This document shows, in pieces, positions 14,438 through 21,357 of a stretch of DNA of 23,376 bases. The position numbers were made by a program, and so were the translations under genes. How positions within the stretch are numbered: the first letter of the stretch is position 1; each line of letters opens with the position of its first letter. The notes below the pieces were generated by a model. That model saw only the letters and a list, made by a program, of their open reading frames with translations, did not search any database and was not told the origin of the DNA. The stretch is taken from the NCBI GenBank assembly GCA_963649145.1, contig CAVJGI010000026.1:1-23376 (forward strand), read 5' to 3'. The stretch comes from SVKR01 sp963649145 (GTDB lineage Bacteria > Bacillota > Clostridia > Oscillospirales > Oscillospiraceae).

Positions 14438-14589
14438 TTTAAAGGCCTCCCTGTGCAAGGGAGGCTGTCAGCGCGCAGCGCTGACTGGAGGGTTGTAAGC
14501 TTACGAAATATCCGAGCTTGGCGTTTGCGTGAGCTTACAACCCCTCAGGCGCTTCGCGCCAGCTCCCCTTGCACAGGGGAGCCTTTAAA
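14438..14589. repeat. MITE-like long inverted repeat, copy B
   Basis: A 152-bp element bounded by TTTAAAGGCC and GCCTTTAAA. Arms run through CTCCCTGTGCAAGG, a nested hairpin (TCAGCGCGCAGCGCTGA on the left; on the right the shorter AGGCGCTTCGCGCC) and GGGTTGTAAGCTTACG. It is the same family as 10199-10354. It ends 2 bp from the stop codon of the minus-strand gene 14592-15671 and may supply that gene's transcript end. The preceding stretch 14316-14437 shows no gene. Confidence 0.85.
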
Positions 14590-14591
14590 CC

Positions 14592-15671
14592 TCATTTGAA
14601 GCTCGCCGCTGCCAGCCGGAACCCGTCGGCGCGCAGGGCGCGGGCGAGTGCCGGGAGCTGGGCGTCCGCGGAAGCGGCGGTGAAGCGGACGGAGGTCTCG
14701 CCCTCCGCGGCGGCGACGAGGATGCCGAGCTGGTAAGCGTTGCGGTCCCCCGCGTCGATCGCGGCGGCGGAGAACACGAGCCCCGCGTCCGCCGCGCGCG
14801 CGGCGCACTCCTCGGCGTAAGCCGCGGGTGCGGCGACCAGCACGGTCTTCACCCGCGCGATCTCAAACAGCAGTGCCGACGCTTCGGGATACTCCGCCGC
14901 GAGGTCGCCGGTGCAGTAAACGCCCAGCGTGTGGCCCTCGCAGACGAGCCGCCGCACGGTGTCCGGGTCATCGCGCAGCTCCGCCGCGGTCAGGAACACG
15001 GTCACGTGCGTGCCCGACGCGGCGAGCTCGCGCAGCAGCAGCGCGCCGGGCATCCCGGCGATGCTGAGCTCCACGCGCACGCCCTCGTGGTCCGGGCGCG
15101 GCGTCGCCGTCGGCGTCGGTGCGGGCGTCGGCGTCGCGGCGCTCTCGCGGTACTGGCGGCTGTAAGTCGCCATGGCGCTCTCCGCCGCGCGCAGGAACTC
15201 CGCGTCCGTCAGCACCTCGCTGCCGTTCGTGAGGCGCAGGATGCTGCCGTATTCGTTCCCGGCGAGGTTCGAGACGCCGATCCAGCCGAAGAAGCGGCAG
15301 ACGAAGCTCAGCGGAACGTACACTGTGCCGTTGCGGATGATCGCGGACACGGAGTAGCGGTAGTCGTCGCCGTCGTAGGTCGTGCCGTTCGTGACGTCGA
15401 AGTAGAGCTGGGCGTCCGTGGTGTAAAGCGCCGCGGTCGCGACGCTGGGGAAAAACGAGTAGCTCAGGCCGAGGCCGTAGTTGGAGAAGACGTAGTAGGG
15501 GACGTAAGTCGTGGAGTTATAGCTGACGGCGCAGTTGATGAGCTCCGGCGGCAGCGTGTCGTTGACGGAGATGAAGCTCAGCTTGTCCGCAGCCCCGGCA
15601 GGCGCGCTCAGCAGCGCAAGTCCGAGCACGAGTGCGAGCGCCAGCACCAGTGCGGTGAGTCGTTTTTTCAT
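14592..15671 (-). CDS. Secreted protein: stalk-like N-domain plus degenerate polysaccharide-deacetylase domain
   Basis: 359 aa. The signal peptide MKKRLTALVLALALVLGLAL cleaves near residue 28. Residues 35-165 resemble the copper-amine-oxidase N-terminal-like (stalk) domain common in clostridial surface proteins (YVPYYVFSNYGL, NGTVYVPLSFVCRFFGW). A Pro/Thr linker (180-193) follows. Residues 198-359 align by eye with NodB-type polysaccharide deacetylases (VTVFLTAAELRDDPDTVRRL, CEGHTLGVY). However, the metal/catalytic motif TFDDGP is replaced by LSIAGMP, and the H-x3-H-like motif is replaced by YCTG, so it is probably inactive as an esterase and may bind glycan. AGAGGTG precedes the start. Confidence 0.75.
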   Translation of the reverse strand: MKKRLTALVLALALVLGLALLSAPAGAADKLSFISVNDTLPPELINCAVSYNSTTYVPYYVFSNYGLGLSYSFFPSVATAALYTTDAQLYFDVTNGTTYDGDDYRYSVSAIIRNGTVYVPLSFVCRFFGWIGVSNLAGNEYGSILRLTNGSEVLTDAEFLRAAESAMATYSRQYRESAATPTPAPTPTATPRPDHEGVRVELSIAGMPGALLLRELAASGTHVTVFLTAAELRDDPDTVRRLVCEGHTLGVYCTGDLAAEYPEASALLFEIARVKTVLVAAPAAYAEECAARAADAGLVFSAAAIDAGDRNAYQLGILVAAAEGETSVRFTAASADAQLPALARALRADGFRLAAASFK

Positions 15672-15712
15672 ATCGGAAACACCTCTTTCGGGCGGTTTGG
15701 TTCTAAAAATTC

Positions 15713-15718
15713 ATTATA
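15713..15718 (-). promoter_or_regulatory. Extended -10 of the deacetylase-like gene
   Basis: On the minus strand TGGTATAAT gives a TGn-extended -10 (box at 15718-15713). At the usual distance upstream there is only a T-rich run, so the -35 is weak and the extended element probably carries recognition. Confidence 0.5.
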
Positions 15719-15765
15719 CCATGCGCGCGCTTTGAAAAAAAGAGAGAAAAAATTGAAAAAACCTC

Positions 15766-15794
15766 TTGACAAGCGGCAATCTTTTTGGTATTTT
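15766..15794 (+). promoter_or_regulatory. Promoter of the tRNA-Asp/tRNA-Thr unit
   Basis: TTGACA (15766-15771), 17-bp spacer, TATTTT (15789-15794), ending about 14 nt before tRNA-Asp. The segment TTGACAAGCGG and the GG before the -10 recur in the promoter of the tRNA-Gly cluster. Confidence 0.8.
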
Positions 15795-15808
15795 AATAGG
15801 GCACTTGT

Positions 15809-15885
15809 GGCCGAGTAGTTCAGTTGGTTAGAACGCCAGCCTGTCACGCTGGAGGTCGAGGGTTCGAGCCCCTTCTCGGTCGCCA
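15809..15885 (+). tRNA. tRNA-Asp (GTC)
   Basis: 77 nt including CCA. The acceptor GGCCGAG pairs with CTCGGTC (one G-U). The anticodon arm CCAGC-CTGTCAC-GCTGG carries GTC, and the T-arm has GGTTCGAGCC. Discriminator G; CCA is encoded. Confidence 0.97.
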
Positions 15886-15919
15886 CTGATCTTGCCCCTT
15901 GTCACCAAGGGGCAAGTAT

Positions 15920-15995
<76 letters not shown>

Positions 15996-16036
15996 CGCAA
16001 AAGCGCCTTTGTCCGTTGGACAAAGGCGCTTTTGCG
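15996..16036 (+). terminator. Terminator-like hairpin after tRNA-Thr
   Basis: A perfect 19-bp stem: CGCAAAAGCGCCTTTGTCC (15996-16014), loop GTT, and its complement ending in CTTTTGCG. It starts at the base after the CCA. A second hairpin, AAGTGTGCC/GGCACACTT, follows at about 16041-16061. T-runs are short and inside the stem, so it may act in either direction. Confidence 0.7.
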
Positions 16037-16117
16037 CGTTAAGTGTGCCGCAGGCACACTTGGCTTCACTTGGGCGAAGCCCAAGCTTCACGGAAAAGGG
16101 CGCGCAAAGGTTTCCCT

Positions 16118-16447
16118 TCATACCCCTTGCCCGATCCCGCGCAGAGCGCGGACCGCCTCCTGCGTGTCCTCGCTGAAGCCCTTGAGCTCCTCCTCGCGGA
16201 TCACCCCGTCCGCCAGCAGGCGCGCGAGGTCGTAAACCATGGTGCTCCTGCGCAGTTCGAGGCTGACGCCCGGCGATCTCTGGTCGATGCGGATGTGCTC
16301 ACAGAGCGCCCGGAAGCGGTCCGAGGCGTTTCCGGCTCCTCTGCTCAGGATCTCAATATACTCGCGGCTGAGCCGCTCCATCCAGCGCTCCTGCCAATCG
16401 GGGAGCTTTTCCCGAAACAGGTTCCAGTCTTTCTTGGATACTTCCAT
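16118..16447 (-). CDS. Conserved hypothetical small cytoplasmic protein
   Basis: 109 aa, hydrophilic and helical, with no signal peptide or membrane segment (MEVSKKDWNLFREKLPDWQ, then MERLSREYIEIL, GNASDRF and VYDLARLLADGVI). I recall this family as widespread in Clostridia and often mislabelled as a transporter; no membrane segment here supports that label. AGGAGG precedes the start. The promoter region holds a TGCTATACT extended -10 on the minus strand (box at 16509-16504). Function unknown. Confidence 0.75.
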   Translation of the reverse strand: MEVSKKDWNLFREKLPDWQERWMERLSREYIEILSRGAGNASDRFRALCEHIRIDQRSPGVSLELRRSTMVYDLARLLADGVIREEELKGFSEDTQEAVRALRGIGQGV

Positions 16448-16565
16448 TCCCGGTCCTCCTGCTTTTTAAGCGTCCGTCCCGCCGCCCGCGGCGGGGCGAT
16501 CTCAGTATAGCACATTTCTGTGCCGCATGGGAATGGCTCCTCCCCCACCCGCGGCGAAAAAACGC

Positions 16566-16594
16566 TTGCGCGGCGTGGCGGGGTCTGGTACAAT
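16566..16594 (+). promoter_or_regulatory. Promoter of the LURP-one-like gene
   Basis: TTGCGC (16566-16571), 17-bp spacer, TACAAT (16589-16594). The predicted transcript starts near 16601 and so excludes the alternative TTG start at 16594, supporting the GTG at 16621. The divergent gap 16448-16620 holds this promoter and the one for the 16447 gene. Confidence 0.7.
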
Positions 16595-16620
16595 TGGGGC
16601 AGAAAGCGAGGTGCGGCGGC

Positions 16621-17097
16621 GTGAAGCTCTATTTCAAGCAGCGGATGTTTTCGTGGTTCGACAGCTATGATATCTACCACATGGACGCCGACGGCGCGGT
16701 GGCGTTCACTGTGGAGGGCAAGCTGGCGTGGGGGCACTGTCTCCACATTCTTGACCCCGCGGGGCGGCACATCGCCACGGTGAAGCAGCAGGTGCTCACC
16801 CTTCTGCCCAAGTTCGACCTGTACGTTGGGGAGCGGCACGCGGGCACCATCCGCAAGGAGTTCGCGCTCCTGCGGCCGTCGTTCACGCTGGACTTCAACG
16901 GCTGGCGGGTGGAGGGCAGCTTCATGGAGTGGGACTACCGCATCTTGGACGCCCAAGGGCGGCAGATCGCCTCGATCTCCAAGGAGCTATTCCACTGGAC
17001 GGACACCTACGTCATCGACGTGGCGGAGGAGGAAAACGCCCTGTTCGCGCTGATGGTGGTGCTCGCCATCGACGCGGAGAAGTGCTCCCGCGGCTGA
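16621..17097 (+). CDS. LURP-one-related / YxjI-like (tubby C-terminal-like fold) protein
   Basis: 158 aa starting at GTG, with GAGGTG upstream. The sequence has the regular beta-strand pattern of the LOR/YxjI family: KLYFKQRMFSWFDSYDIY, GKLAWGHCLHILDPAGRHIA, DLYVGERHAGTIRKEF, FNGWRVEGSFMEWDYRI and QIASISKELFHWTDTYVI. The tail ends in a short hydrophobic helix (ALFALMVVLAI). Family members are small intracellular or membrane-associated scaffold proteins with no established enzymatic role. The gene is monocistronic or co-transcribed with the membrane protein 44 nt downstream. Confidence 0.85.
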   Translation: MKLYFKQRMFSWFDSYDIYHMDADGAVAFTVEGKLAWGHCLHILDPAGRHIATVKQQVLTLLPKFDLYVGERHAGTIRKEFALLRPSFTLDFNGWRVEGSFMEWDYRILDAQGRQIASISKELFHWTDTYVIDVAEEENALFALMVVLAIDAEKCSRG

Positions 17098-17141
17098 TAA
17101 ATATGCGGGTTATCGCAAATCTTTGATAGGAGGTCAACACC

Positions 17142-17474
17142 ATGCGTCGACGAGATTATATCGGGCTTTCGGTTTTTTCCGAGGTTCTGACGGTGGGCTT
17201 TGTGCTCTTGGGCGTGCTGCGGTATCGGGTGCTTTATGGGTCGGCGGCTTATTATATCTGGGTCGTGACGCCGGCGGCGCTGCTGGTTTTGAGCCATGTG
17301 GGTTACCTGACGCGGCGGTGGTATTTCGCGACGGCGGCGGTCGGCGCGGGCTTTCTTGTGCTTCTGCTGCGCGAGGGCTTCGATCTCGTGCTCGCGGCGA
17401 TCTTGCTGCTCCTGCTCGCCGTGTTTTCCGGCATTTGCTTCGTCCACCGCAAGGCGGTGGAGCGCGAGGAGTAA
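17142..17474 (+). CDS. Small integral membrane protein
   Basis: 110 aa with about four hydrophobic helices: near residues 7-26 (IGLSVFSEVLTVGFVLLGVL), 35-56, 62-77 and 80-100. The C-terminus is charged (RKAVEREE). AGGAGG precedes the ATG. No family is recognised. It follows the LURP-one-like gene and ends before the toxin-antitoxin promoter. Confidence 0.75.
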   Translation: MRRRDYIGLSVFSEVLTVGFVLLGVLRYRVLYGSAAYYIWVVTPAALLVLSHVGYLTRRWYFATAAVGAGFLVLLLREGFDLVLAAILLLLLAVFSGICFVHRKAVEREE

Positions 17475-17517
17475 AGAGCAAAAATGCCGGAATGCGCACG
17501 ATCGCGGGCTTTTTATA

Positions 17518-17546
17518 TTGACGGGAATCTAATTTCTGCATATAAT
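17518..17546 (+). promoter_or_regulatory. Promoter of the toxin-antitoxin operon
   Basis: TTGACG (17518-17523), 17-bp spacer, consensus TATAAT (17541-17546). The predicted leader of about 45 nt ends with AAGGAGG before the antitoxin ATG. I see no clear palindromic operator. Confidence 0.8.
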
Positions 17547-17596
17547 AAGCGCAGACGAAAGCAGTACAGATGCTATGAAAAGGAGGGCGTTTCCGT

Positions 17597-17812
17597 ATGA
17601 GCAACCGTGAAAGAATCATCAGCCTTTTGGACAATGTTCCTGATTACAAAATGGGCTATATTCTGGCGTATGTGCAGGGAATCACCGCCGATGAAGAGGC
17701 GGACGACGCATTTTGCCAGCGTATGGTCGAAAATTATGAGAATGACCCCGATCCCGAAAAGAATAAGACTTACACTCTTGAGGAATGCAAGCGGGAGTGG
17801 GGGCTTGATTGA
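17597..17812 (+). CDS. Antitoxin partner of the RelE-like toxin
   Basis: 71 aa, acidic, small and helical (MSNRERIISLLDNVPDYKM, GYILAYVQGI), with a disordered acidic tail (NYENDPDPEKNKTYTLEE). It overlaps the toxin start (TGATG, with the A shared), the standard layout for type II antitoxins. I see no recognisable DNA-binding motif, so autoregulation is uncertain. The identification rests mainly on its partner and on resemblance to small clostridial antitoxins. Confidence 0.75.
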   Translation: MSNRERIISLLDNVPDYKMGYILAYVQGITADEEADDAFCQRMVENYENDPDPEKNKTYTLEECKREWGLD

Positions 17813-18063
17813 TGTATCGAATCATCCTCAAGAAGAAAGCGAAAAAATTTATTGACCGTTTACCGCTCAACGAGAAAAAGCGTGTTGTCGCAGCGATCGA
17901 GCGATTGCCAAACGGCGAGGACATCAAAAAACTCAAAGGCCACGCCGATCTGCTCCGGCTGCGCGTCGGAGCTTATCGGATCGTTTACACCGTGGATCAT
18001 GGGGAGCTTATTGTCATGGTCGTTGACGCAGACAACAGAGGTCAGATTTACAACCGATATTGA
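17812..18063 (+). CDS. RelE/ParE-family toxin
   Basis: 83 aa. The pattern is that of RelE-type mRNA interferases: YRIILKKKAKKFIDRL at the N-terminus, LKGHADLLRLRVGAYRIVY (41-59) with the basic residues R49, R51 and R56, and the closing segment VDADNRGQIYNRY with C-terminal Tyr80 and Tyr83. RelE homologues cut mRNA in the ribosomal A site; ParE relatives act on gyrase. The RelE side is favoured by the intact Arg and Tyr set. The start ATG at 17812 overlaps the antitoxin stop codon, implying translational coupling. A strong terminator follows. Confidence 0.9.
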   Translation: MYRIILKKKAKKFIDRLPLNEKKRVVAAIERLPNGEDIKKLKGHADLLRLRVGAYRIVYTVDHGELIVMVVDADNRGQIYNRY

Positions 18064-18079
18064 GCTAAGAAGCGGCGTC

Positions 18080-18111
18080 CGCCCGGATTGGGATGATCCG
18101 GGCGTTTTTTT
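18080..18111 (+). terminator. Terminator of the toxin-antitoxin operon
   Basis: CGCCCGGAT (18080-18088) pairs perfectly with ATCCGGGCG (18096-18104) across a 7-nt loop, followed by seven T's. Confidence 0.95.
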
Positions 18112-18153
18112 CGCGCCGGGCCCCTTGACAAATGGCGTCTCCTTATATACAAC

Positions 18154-18645
18154 ATGCAATATACATCGAACGACATATATCGTTGGCTGGAGGATGCTAT
18201 ACAGTACACAGGGACCCTGATCGCGGTGCGGGATATGGACGTCAGCCGGCGGTTTCACGGCGAGGTGCTGGGGCTGGACGCGGTCGCCGACTTCGGCGCG
18301 AGCGTGACGCTCGCCGGCGGGCTCGTTTTGCAGACGCTGGAGACATGGGAGCGCTATATCGGCACGGACGCGGTCACGCTCCGGAGCAACGCCGGGGAGC
18401 TCTATTTCGAGACGGAGGACATCGAGGGGTTCTGCCGCCGGCTGGAGGGGTGTCACGAGTTAGCTGAAGCTCGCGGCACCGCGGCGCAAAACGCTTCTGC
18501 GAAAAACGCCTCGATCTCCCGCCGCGCAGCGGCGCAGGAGCCTTGGGCGGCGCCTCCTCTGCCGCCTCCTCTGCCGCTGAGGGCAGTGTTTAAGCGCTTC
18601 ACGAGCGGGGCGATGTCCGCGCCGTCGGCGCGGATGAGGGCGTAA
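18154..18645 (+). pseudogene. VOC/glyoxalase-family protein, truncated and with lost start codon
   Basis: The reading frame includes a VOC domain (YTGTLIAVRDMDVSRRF, EVLGLDAVADFGASVTLAGG, NAGELYFETEDIEGF). In relatives I recall, the protein starts M-x-YTGTLIAV. Here that position is ATA (18199-18201), 5 nt after the Shine-Dalgarno GGAGG (18189-18193), so the start looks mutated. The only upstream ATG (18154) has no RBS. Homology ends near 18450, before the last strands that carry the metal-ligand Glu (FYDPDGHIIEVGE in relatives). The frame then runs about 190 nt antisense through the 3' end of the editing-protein gene. A promoter-like TTGACA is at 18125-18130. Confidence 0.65.
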
Positions 18646-19640
18646 GCCCAGTGCCCATCCTCCCCGGCGAAAACGGCGGCGAGTCCGCCGCAGCGCCGGG
18701 CGGCGGCATCCGCCAGACGGCGGACGCTGTCCGGCTCCATCGCGGGCTGAAAAAGCAGCGTATCCCCCTGCCCGGCGCACTTTTCGGCAATGGCGTCGAA
18801 CGCCAGCGTCTCCCAATGGGCGCGGCGGCGCTTTTCTTCCTCCAGCCGCGCGGAGAGCGCCGCGACTGCGCTGCCTGTCTGCTCCGGCTTCGCCGAGAGC
18901 AGCTGCGCCGTGCGCTGGTTCTCGTCCCAGACGGCGGTCAGGTGGCGCAGGGCGCGCGCCCCGCAGAGCAGCGCGATGCGCGTGCCGCCGCGGAAGCGCT
19001 GGGCGGACAGGAACTTCACGATGCCGACCTCCCCGCTGCGCGCAACGTGGGTTCCGCAGCAGGCGCAGCAGTCCGCGCCGGGGAAGCGCACGATGCGCAC
19101 CTCGCCGGGGATGGGCTTTTTGCTGCGGTAGTCGATGGCGTCCAGCGCCGCGCCGGAATAAAAGCCGATCTCGACGGCGTGGTTTTCAGTCAGATAGCGG
19201 TTCGCGTCCGTCTCCACGGCGCGGAGGGCGTCCCACGGAATATCCGCGTCATAGTCGATGATGACGGTCTCCGCGCCCATGTGGAAGCCGACATTGTGGC
19301 AGGCGAAGCGCGCGCAGAGCATGCCGGAGACGATGTGCTCGCCGGAGTGCTGCTGCATGTGGTCGAAGCGGCGGAGCCAGTCCAGCTCGCCGCGGACCTC
19401 CTCCCCGACCGCGAGGGCGCGGTCGCAGAGGTGGACGACCTCGCCGCCGCGCTCGTGTACGTCCAGCACCGCCGCGCCGCCGAGTAAGCCGCGGTCGGCG
19501 GGCTGACCGCCGCCTTCGGGGTAAAACGCCGTGCAGTCCGTTGTGACGAGCCAGCCGCCCTCGCCCTCCGCGCAGCCGGTGACGCGCGCCGTGAACGCGC
19601 GGAGATAGGGGTCGGCGTAATAAAGCCGCTCTGTTGCCAT
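18453..19640 (-). CDS. Alanyl-tRNA editing protein, AlaX-L type with DHHA1 domain
   Basis: 395 aa. It removes wrongly attached Ser or Gly from tRNA-Ala in trans. Residues 33-60 show the second half of the AlaRS-like beta barrel (TAFYPEGGGQPADRG). HMQQH (94-98) and C194-x3-H198 are the zinc-binding H-x3-H and C-x3-H motifs of the editing site. Residues about 240-395 form the DHHA1 domain with a coiled region (SARLEEEKRRRAHWE) and the closing motif GGGRGGAAQGS. It has no catalytic aminoacylation domain, so it is a stand-alone editor. AAGGAGG lies before the ATG. It converges on the decayed VOC gene. Confidence 0.93.
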   Translation of the reverse strand: MATERLYYADPYLRAFTARVTGCAEGEGGWLVTTDCTAFYPEGGGQPADRGLLGGAAVLDVHERGGEVVHLCDRALAVGEEVRGELDWLRRFDHMQQHSGEHIVSGMLCARFACHNVGFHMGAETVIIDYDADIPWDALRAVETDANRYLTENHAVEIGFYSGAALDAIDYRSKKPIPGEVRIVRFPGADCCACCGTHVARSGEVGIVKFLSAQRFRGGTRIALLCGARALRHLTAVWDENQRTAQLLSAKPEQTGSAVAALSARLEEEKRRRAHWETLAFDAIAEKCAGQGDTLLFQPAMEPDSVRRLADAAARRCGGLAAVFAGEDGHWAYALIRADGADIAPLVKRLNTALSGRGGGRGGAAQGSCAAARREIEAFFAEAFCAAVPRASANS

Positions 19641-19662
19641 GATCTTGTCCTCCTTCGGATGG

Positions 19663-19694
19663 AAAAAGCCGCCGCGATCGTTTCTCGCGGCGGC
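19663..19694 (-). terminator. Terminator of the 19715-20137 gene
   Basis: On the minus strand GCCGCCGCGA (19694-19685) pairs with TCGCGGCGGC (19677-19668), followed by TTTTT (19667-19663). It separates the small membrane-anchored protein gene from the editing-protein gene. Confidence 0.9.
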
Positions 19695-19714
19695 ATACTA
19701 TTTTTAAATATGTC

Positions 19715-20137
19715 TCACTGCACGGGCGTGTAGGTCGCGGTCGTGTCGGCGGCGTCCGTCAGGGTGAAGGCGCCGTCCTCGGAAGCGAGGCGGAAGGTCG
19801 CGAGCGTCACCGCGTCGCCGAGGGTGAGGCGCAGGACGGCGCTGCCGTCCGCGCTCTGGGTGAGGGTGCAGGTCCCGTCGGTCTCCGCGTAGCTCTGGTC
19901 CACGCGCTTCACGCCGCCCTTGCCGTCGAAAATGAGACGGGTGCCGTCCGCGCTCTGGAATTTTCCGACGAGGAAGCCCGTCGCGTCCGCGCGCGACTGG
20001 GTGCGCAGGGAGAACGCCGCGTCTGCCACGGTGATGTCCGCCGGATCGCCGGACTTTCCGCCGACCATAGCCACCGCCGCGATGACCGCAGCCGCGACCA
20101 GCAGGATGCAGAGCAGCTTTTTCACCTTTGACCACAC
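19715..20137 (-). CDS. Small membrane-anchored or secreted beta-rich protein
   Basis: 140 aa. The N-terminal hydrophobic helix (KLLCILLVAAAVIAAVAM, residues about 7-25) is an anchor or signal. The remaining 110 residues are strand-rich with a small beta-barrel pattern (FLVGKFQSADGTRLIFDGKG, GTCTLTQSADGSAVLRL). No family is recognised. The start is GTG at 20137 with GAGGGG close upstream; the GTG before KKLL is an alternative. It has its own promoter (TTGCGT, 17 bp, TATAAT) and terminator, so it is monocistronic. Confidence 0.7.
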   Translation of the reverse strand: MWSKVKKLLCILLVAAAVIAAVAMVGGKSGDPADITVADAAFSLRTQSRADATGFLVGKFQSADGTRLIFDGKGGVKRVDQSYAETDGTCTLTQSADGSAVLRLTLGDAVTLATFRLASEDGAFTLTDAADTTATYTPVQ

Positions 20138-20178
20138 GTCCCCTCGCTTAAATCTTCGCCCCTCCGGGCTATGGTTCG

Positions 20179-20207
20179 ATTATAAACCACACGTCGCCCA
20201 TACGCAA
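20179..20207 (-). promoter_or_regulatory. Promoter of the 19715-20137 gene
   Basis: On the minus strand: TTGCGT (20207-20202), 17-bp spacer, TATAAT (20184-20179). Two copies of GTGACAAAA (complement of 20223-20231 and 20243-20251), spaced 20 bp apart, lie just upstream of the -35. Confidence 0.75.
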
Positions 20208-20266
20208 GCATTATTTTGTGTTTTTTGTCACTTTTTTTCGAATTTTGTCACCAAATATTGGGAAGG

Positions 20267-20310
20267 CACCGCGGCGGGCTTTTCGCCCGCTTTACTGCGC
20301 TGCCGCGGTG
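20267..20310. repeat. Nested inverted repeat in the divergent intergenic region
   Basis: CACCGCGGC (from 20267) matches GCCGCGGTG (20302-20310), and inside it GCGGGC (20274-20279) pairs with GCCCGC (20285-20290). No T-run follows. It lies between two divergent promoters in the 350-bp gap 20138-20488, which holds no gene. Confidence 0.5.
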
Positions 20311-20389
20311 AATTTTCACAAAGCCGCGCGGCGGTTCGGCGGCGGGGTGCGGGGTTTTTCACAAAAGTGGAAAAACGCGAAAATAATGC

Positions 20390-20418
20390 TTTACTTTAGC
20401 GCGGTAGCGTGCTAACAT
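20390..20418 (+). promoter_or_regulatory. Promoter of the amino-acid ABC transporter operon
   Basis: TTTACT (20390-20395), 17-bp spacer, TAACAT (20413-20418). The leader is about 64 nt with AAAAGGAG before the ATG, too short for a T-box. Two direct copies of TTTTCACAAA (20313-20322 and 20356-20365) lie upstream. Confidence 0.6.
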
Positions 20419-20488
20419 AGCAGAGTGATCAAACGGAACACATCCGGAATTTATACCGACCCTGAGAAGGAAAAAGGAGAAAAGCAAA

Positions 20489-21274
20489 ATGAAAAAGATC
20501 GTATGTCTCGTTCTGGCGCTCTGCATGGTGTTTGCCCTCTGCGCCTGCGGCGGAAAGAAGGAAGAGAGCAAGCAGCTCATCGTCGGCTTTGACGCGGAGT
20601 TCCCCCCGTTCGGCTTTGTCGCCGCGGACGGCAGCTATGACGGCTTTGACCTTGCGCTCGCCGAGGAGGTCTGCAAGCGCCTCGGCTGGGAGTTCAAGGC
20701 GACGCCCATCGACTGGAACAGCAAGGATGCGGAGCTGAAGGCGGGTACCATCAACTGCATCTGGAACGGCTTCACCTGCACCGGCCGCGAGGATGAGTAC
20801 ACGTGGTCCGATCCTTACGTCGATAACTCCATCGTCCTCGTCGTGAAGGCAGACTCCGGCATCACCTCCATGGCGGACCTCGCCGGCAAGAGCGTGATGG
20901 TCCAGTCCGCCTCCTCCGGCGCCGACGCGCTGAACGGCAACGAAGACTTCAAGTCCACGCTGAAGGAGGTCATCGAGCTCGGCGACTACAACATGGGCTT
21001 TATGGAGCTCAATCAGGGCACCGTGCAGGCGGTCGTCGTCGATCAGGGCGTCGCGGCTTACCAGATCGCGAATAACGGCGGCGGCTACGTCATCCTCGAC
21101 GAGGCGGTCTCCACCGAGCAGTACGCCGTCGGCTTCCTCAAGGGCAATACCGAGCTGCGCGACGCCGTCAACGCCGAGCTGCTCAAGATGGCGGGGGACG
21201 GCACGATGAAGCAGATCGCGGAGAAGTACGTCGACTCCGGGCTGGTGATCGAGAGCCTCTGCATGCTCAAGTAA
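20489..21274 (+). CDS. Polar amino-acid ABC transporter, substrate-binding lipoprotein
   Basis: 261 aa. The signal MKKIVCLVLALCMVFAL ends in lipobox LCAC (C20). The rest is a family-3 periplasmic-type binding protein: LIVGFDAEFPPFGFVAADG, then YDGFDLALAEEVCKRLGWE, WNSKDAELKAGTINCIWNGF, SDPYVDNSIVLVV and LAGKSVMVQSASSG. This fold binds amino acids such as Gln, His, Arg or cystine; the exact ligand cannot be read. It is first in a three-gene operon with a permease and an ATPase. A hairpin without a T-run sits between it and the permease gene, which may give the binding protein extra mRNA. Confidence 0.95.
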   Translation: MKKIVCLVLALCMVFALCACGGKKEESKQLIVGFDAEFPPFGFVAADGSYDGFDLALAEEVCKRLGWEFKATPIDWNSKDAELKAGTINCIWNGFTCTGREDEYTWSDPYVDNSIVLVVKADSGITSMADLAGKSVMVQSASSGADALNGNEDFKSTLKEVIELGDYNMGFMELNQGTVQAVVVDQGVAAYQIANNGGGYVILDEAVSTEQYAVGFLKGNTELRDAVNAELLKMAGDGTMKQIAEKYVDSGLVIESLCMLK

Positions 21275-21303
21275 AAGAGAGGGCAAAGCCCGCGAAGCTG
21301 ACA

Positions 21304-21329
21304 GGGCGGGAGCCGGAAGGCTCCTGCCC
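21304..21329 (+). promoter_or_regulatory. Intercistronic hairpin between binding-protein and permease genes
   Basis: GGGCGGGAGCC (21304-21314) pairs with GGCTCCTGCCC (21319-21329), with one G-U pair and a GGAA loop of the stable GNRA type. No T-run follows, so it is probably an mRNA-stabilising or processing structure rather than a full terminator. Confidence 0.6.
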
Positions 21330-21357
21330 ATTCCTGCTGAAATGAGGACACAAAACC

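Noticed and set aside
16118..16447. Annotation of the 109-aa protein as a multidrug transporter
   Set aside because: The chain is hydrophilic with no membrane segment; the label seen for relatives appears to be a database error.
20138..20488. T-box or amino-acid riboswitch before the ABC transporter operon
   Set aside because: The predicted start lies only about 64 nt before the ATG, and no T-box sequence (such as GGGTGGNACCGCG) is seen.
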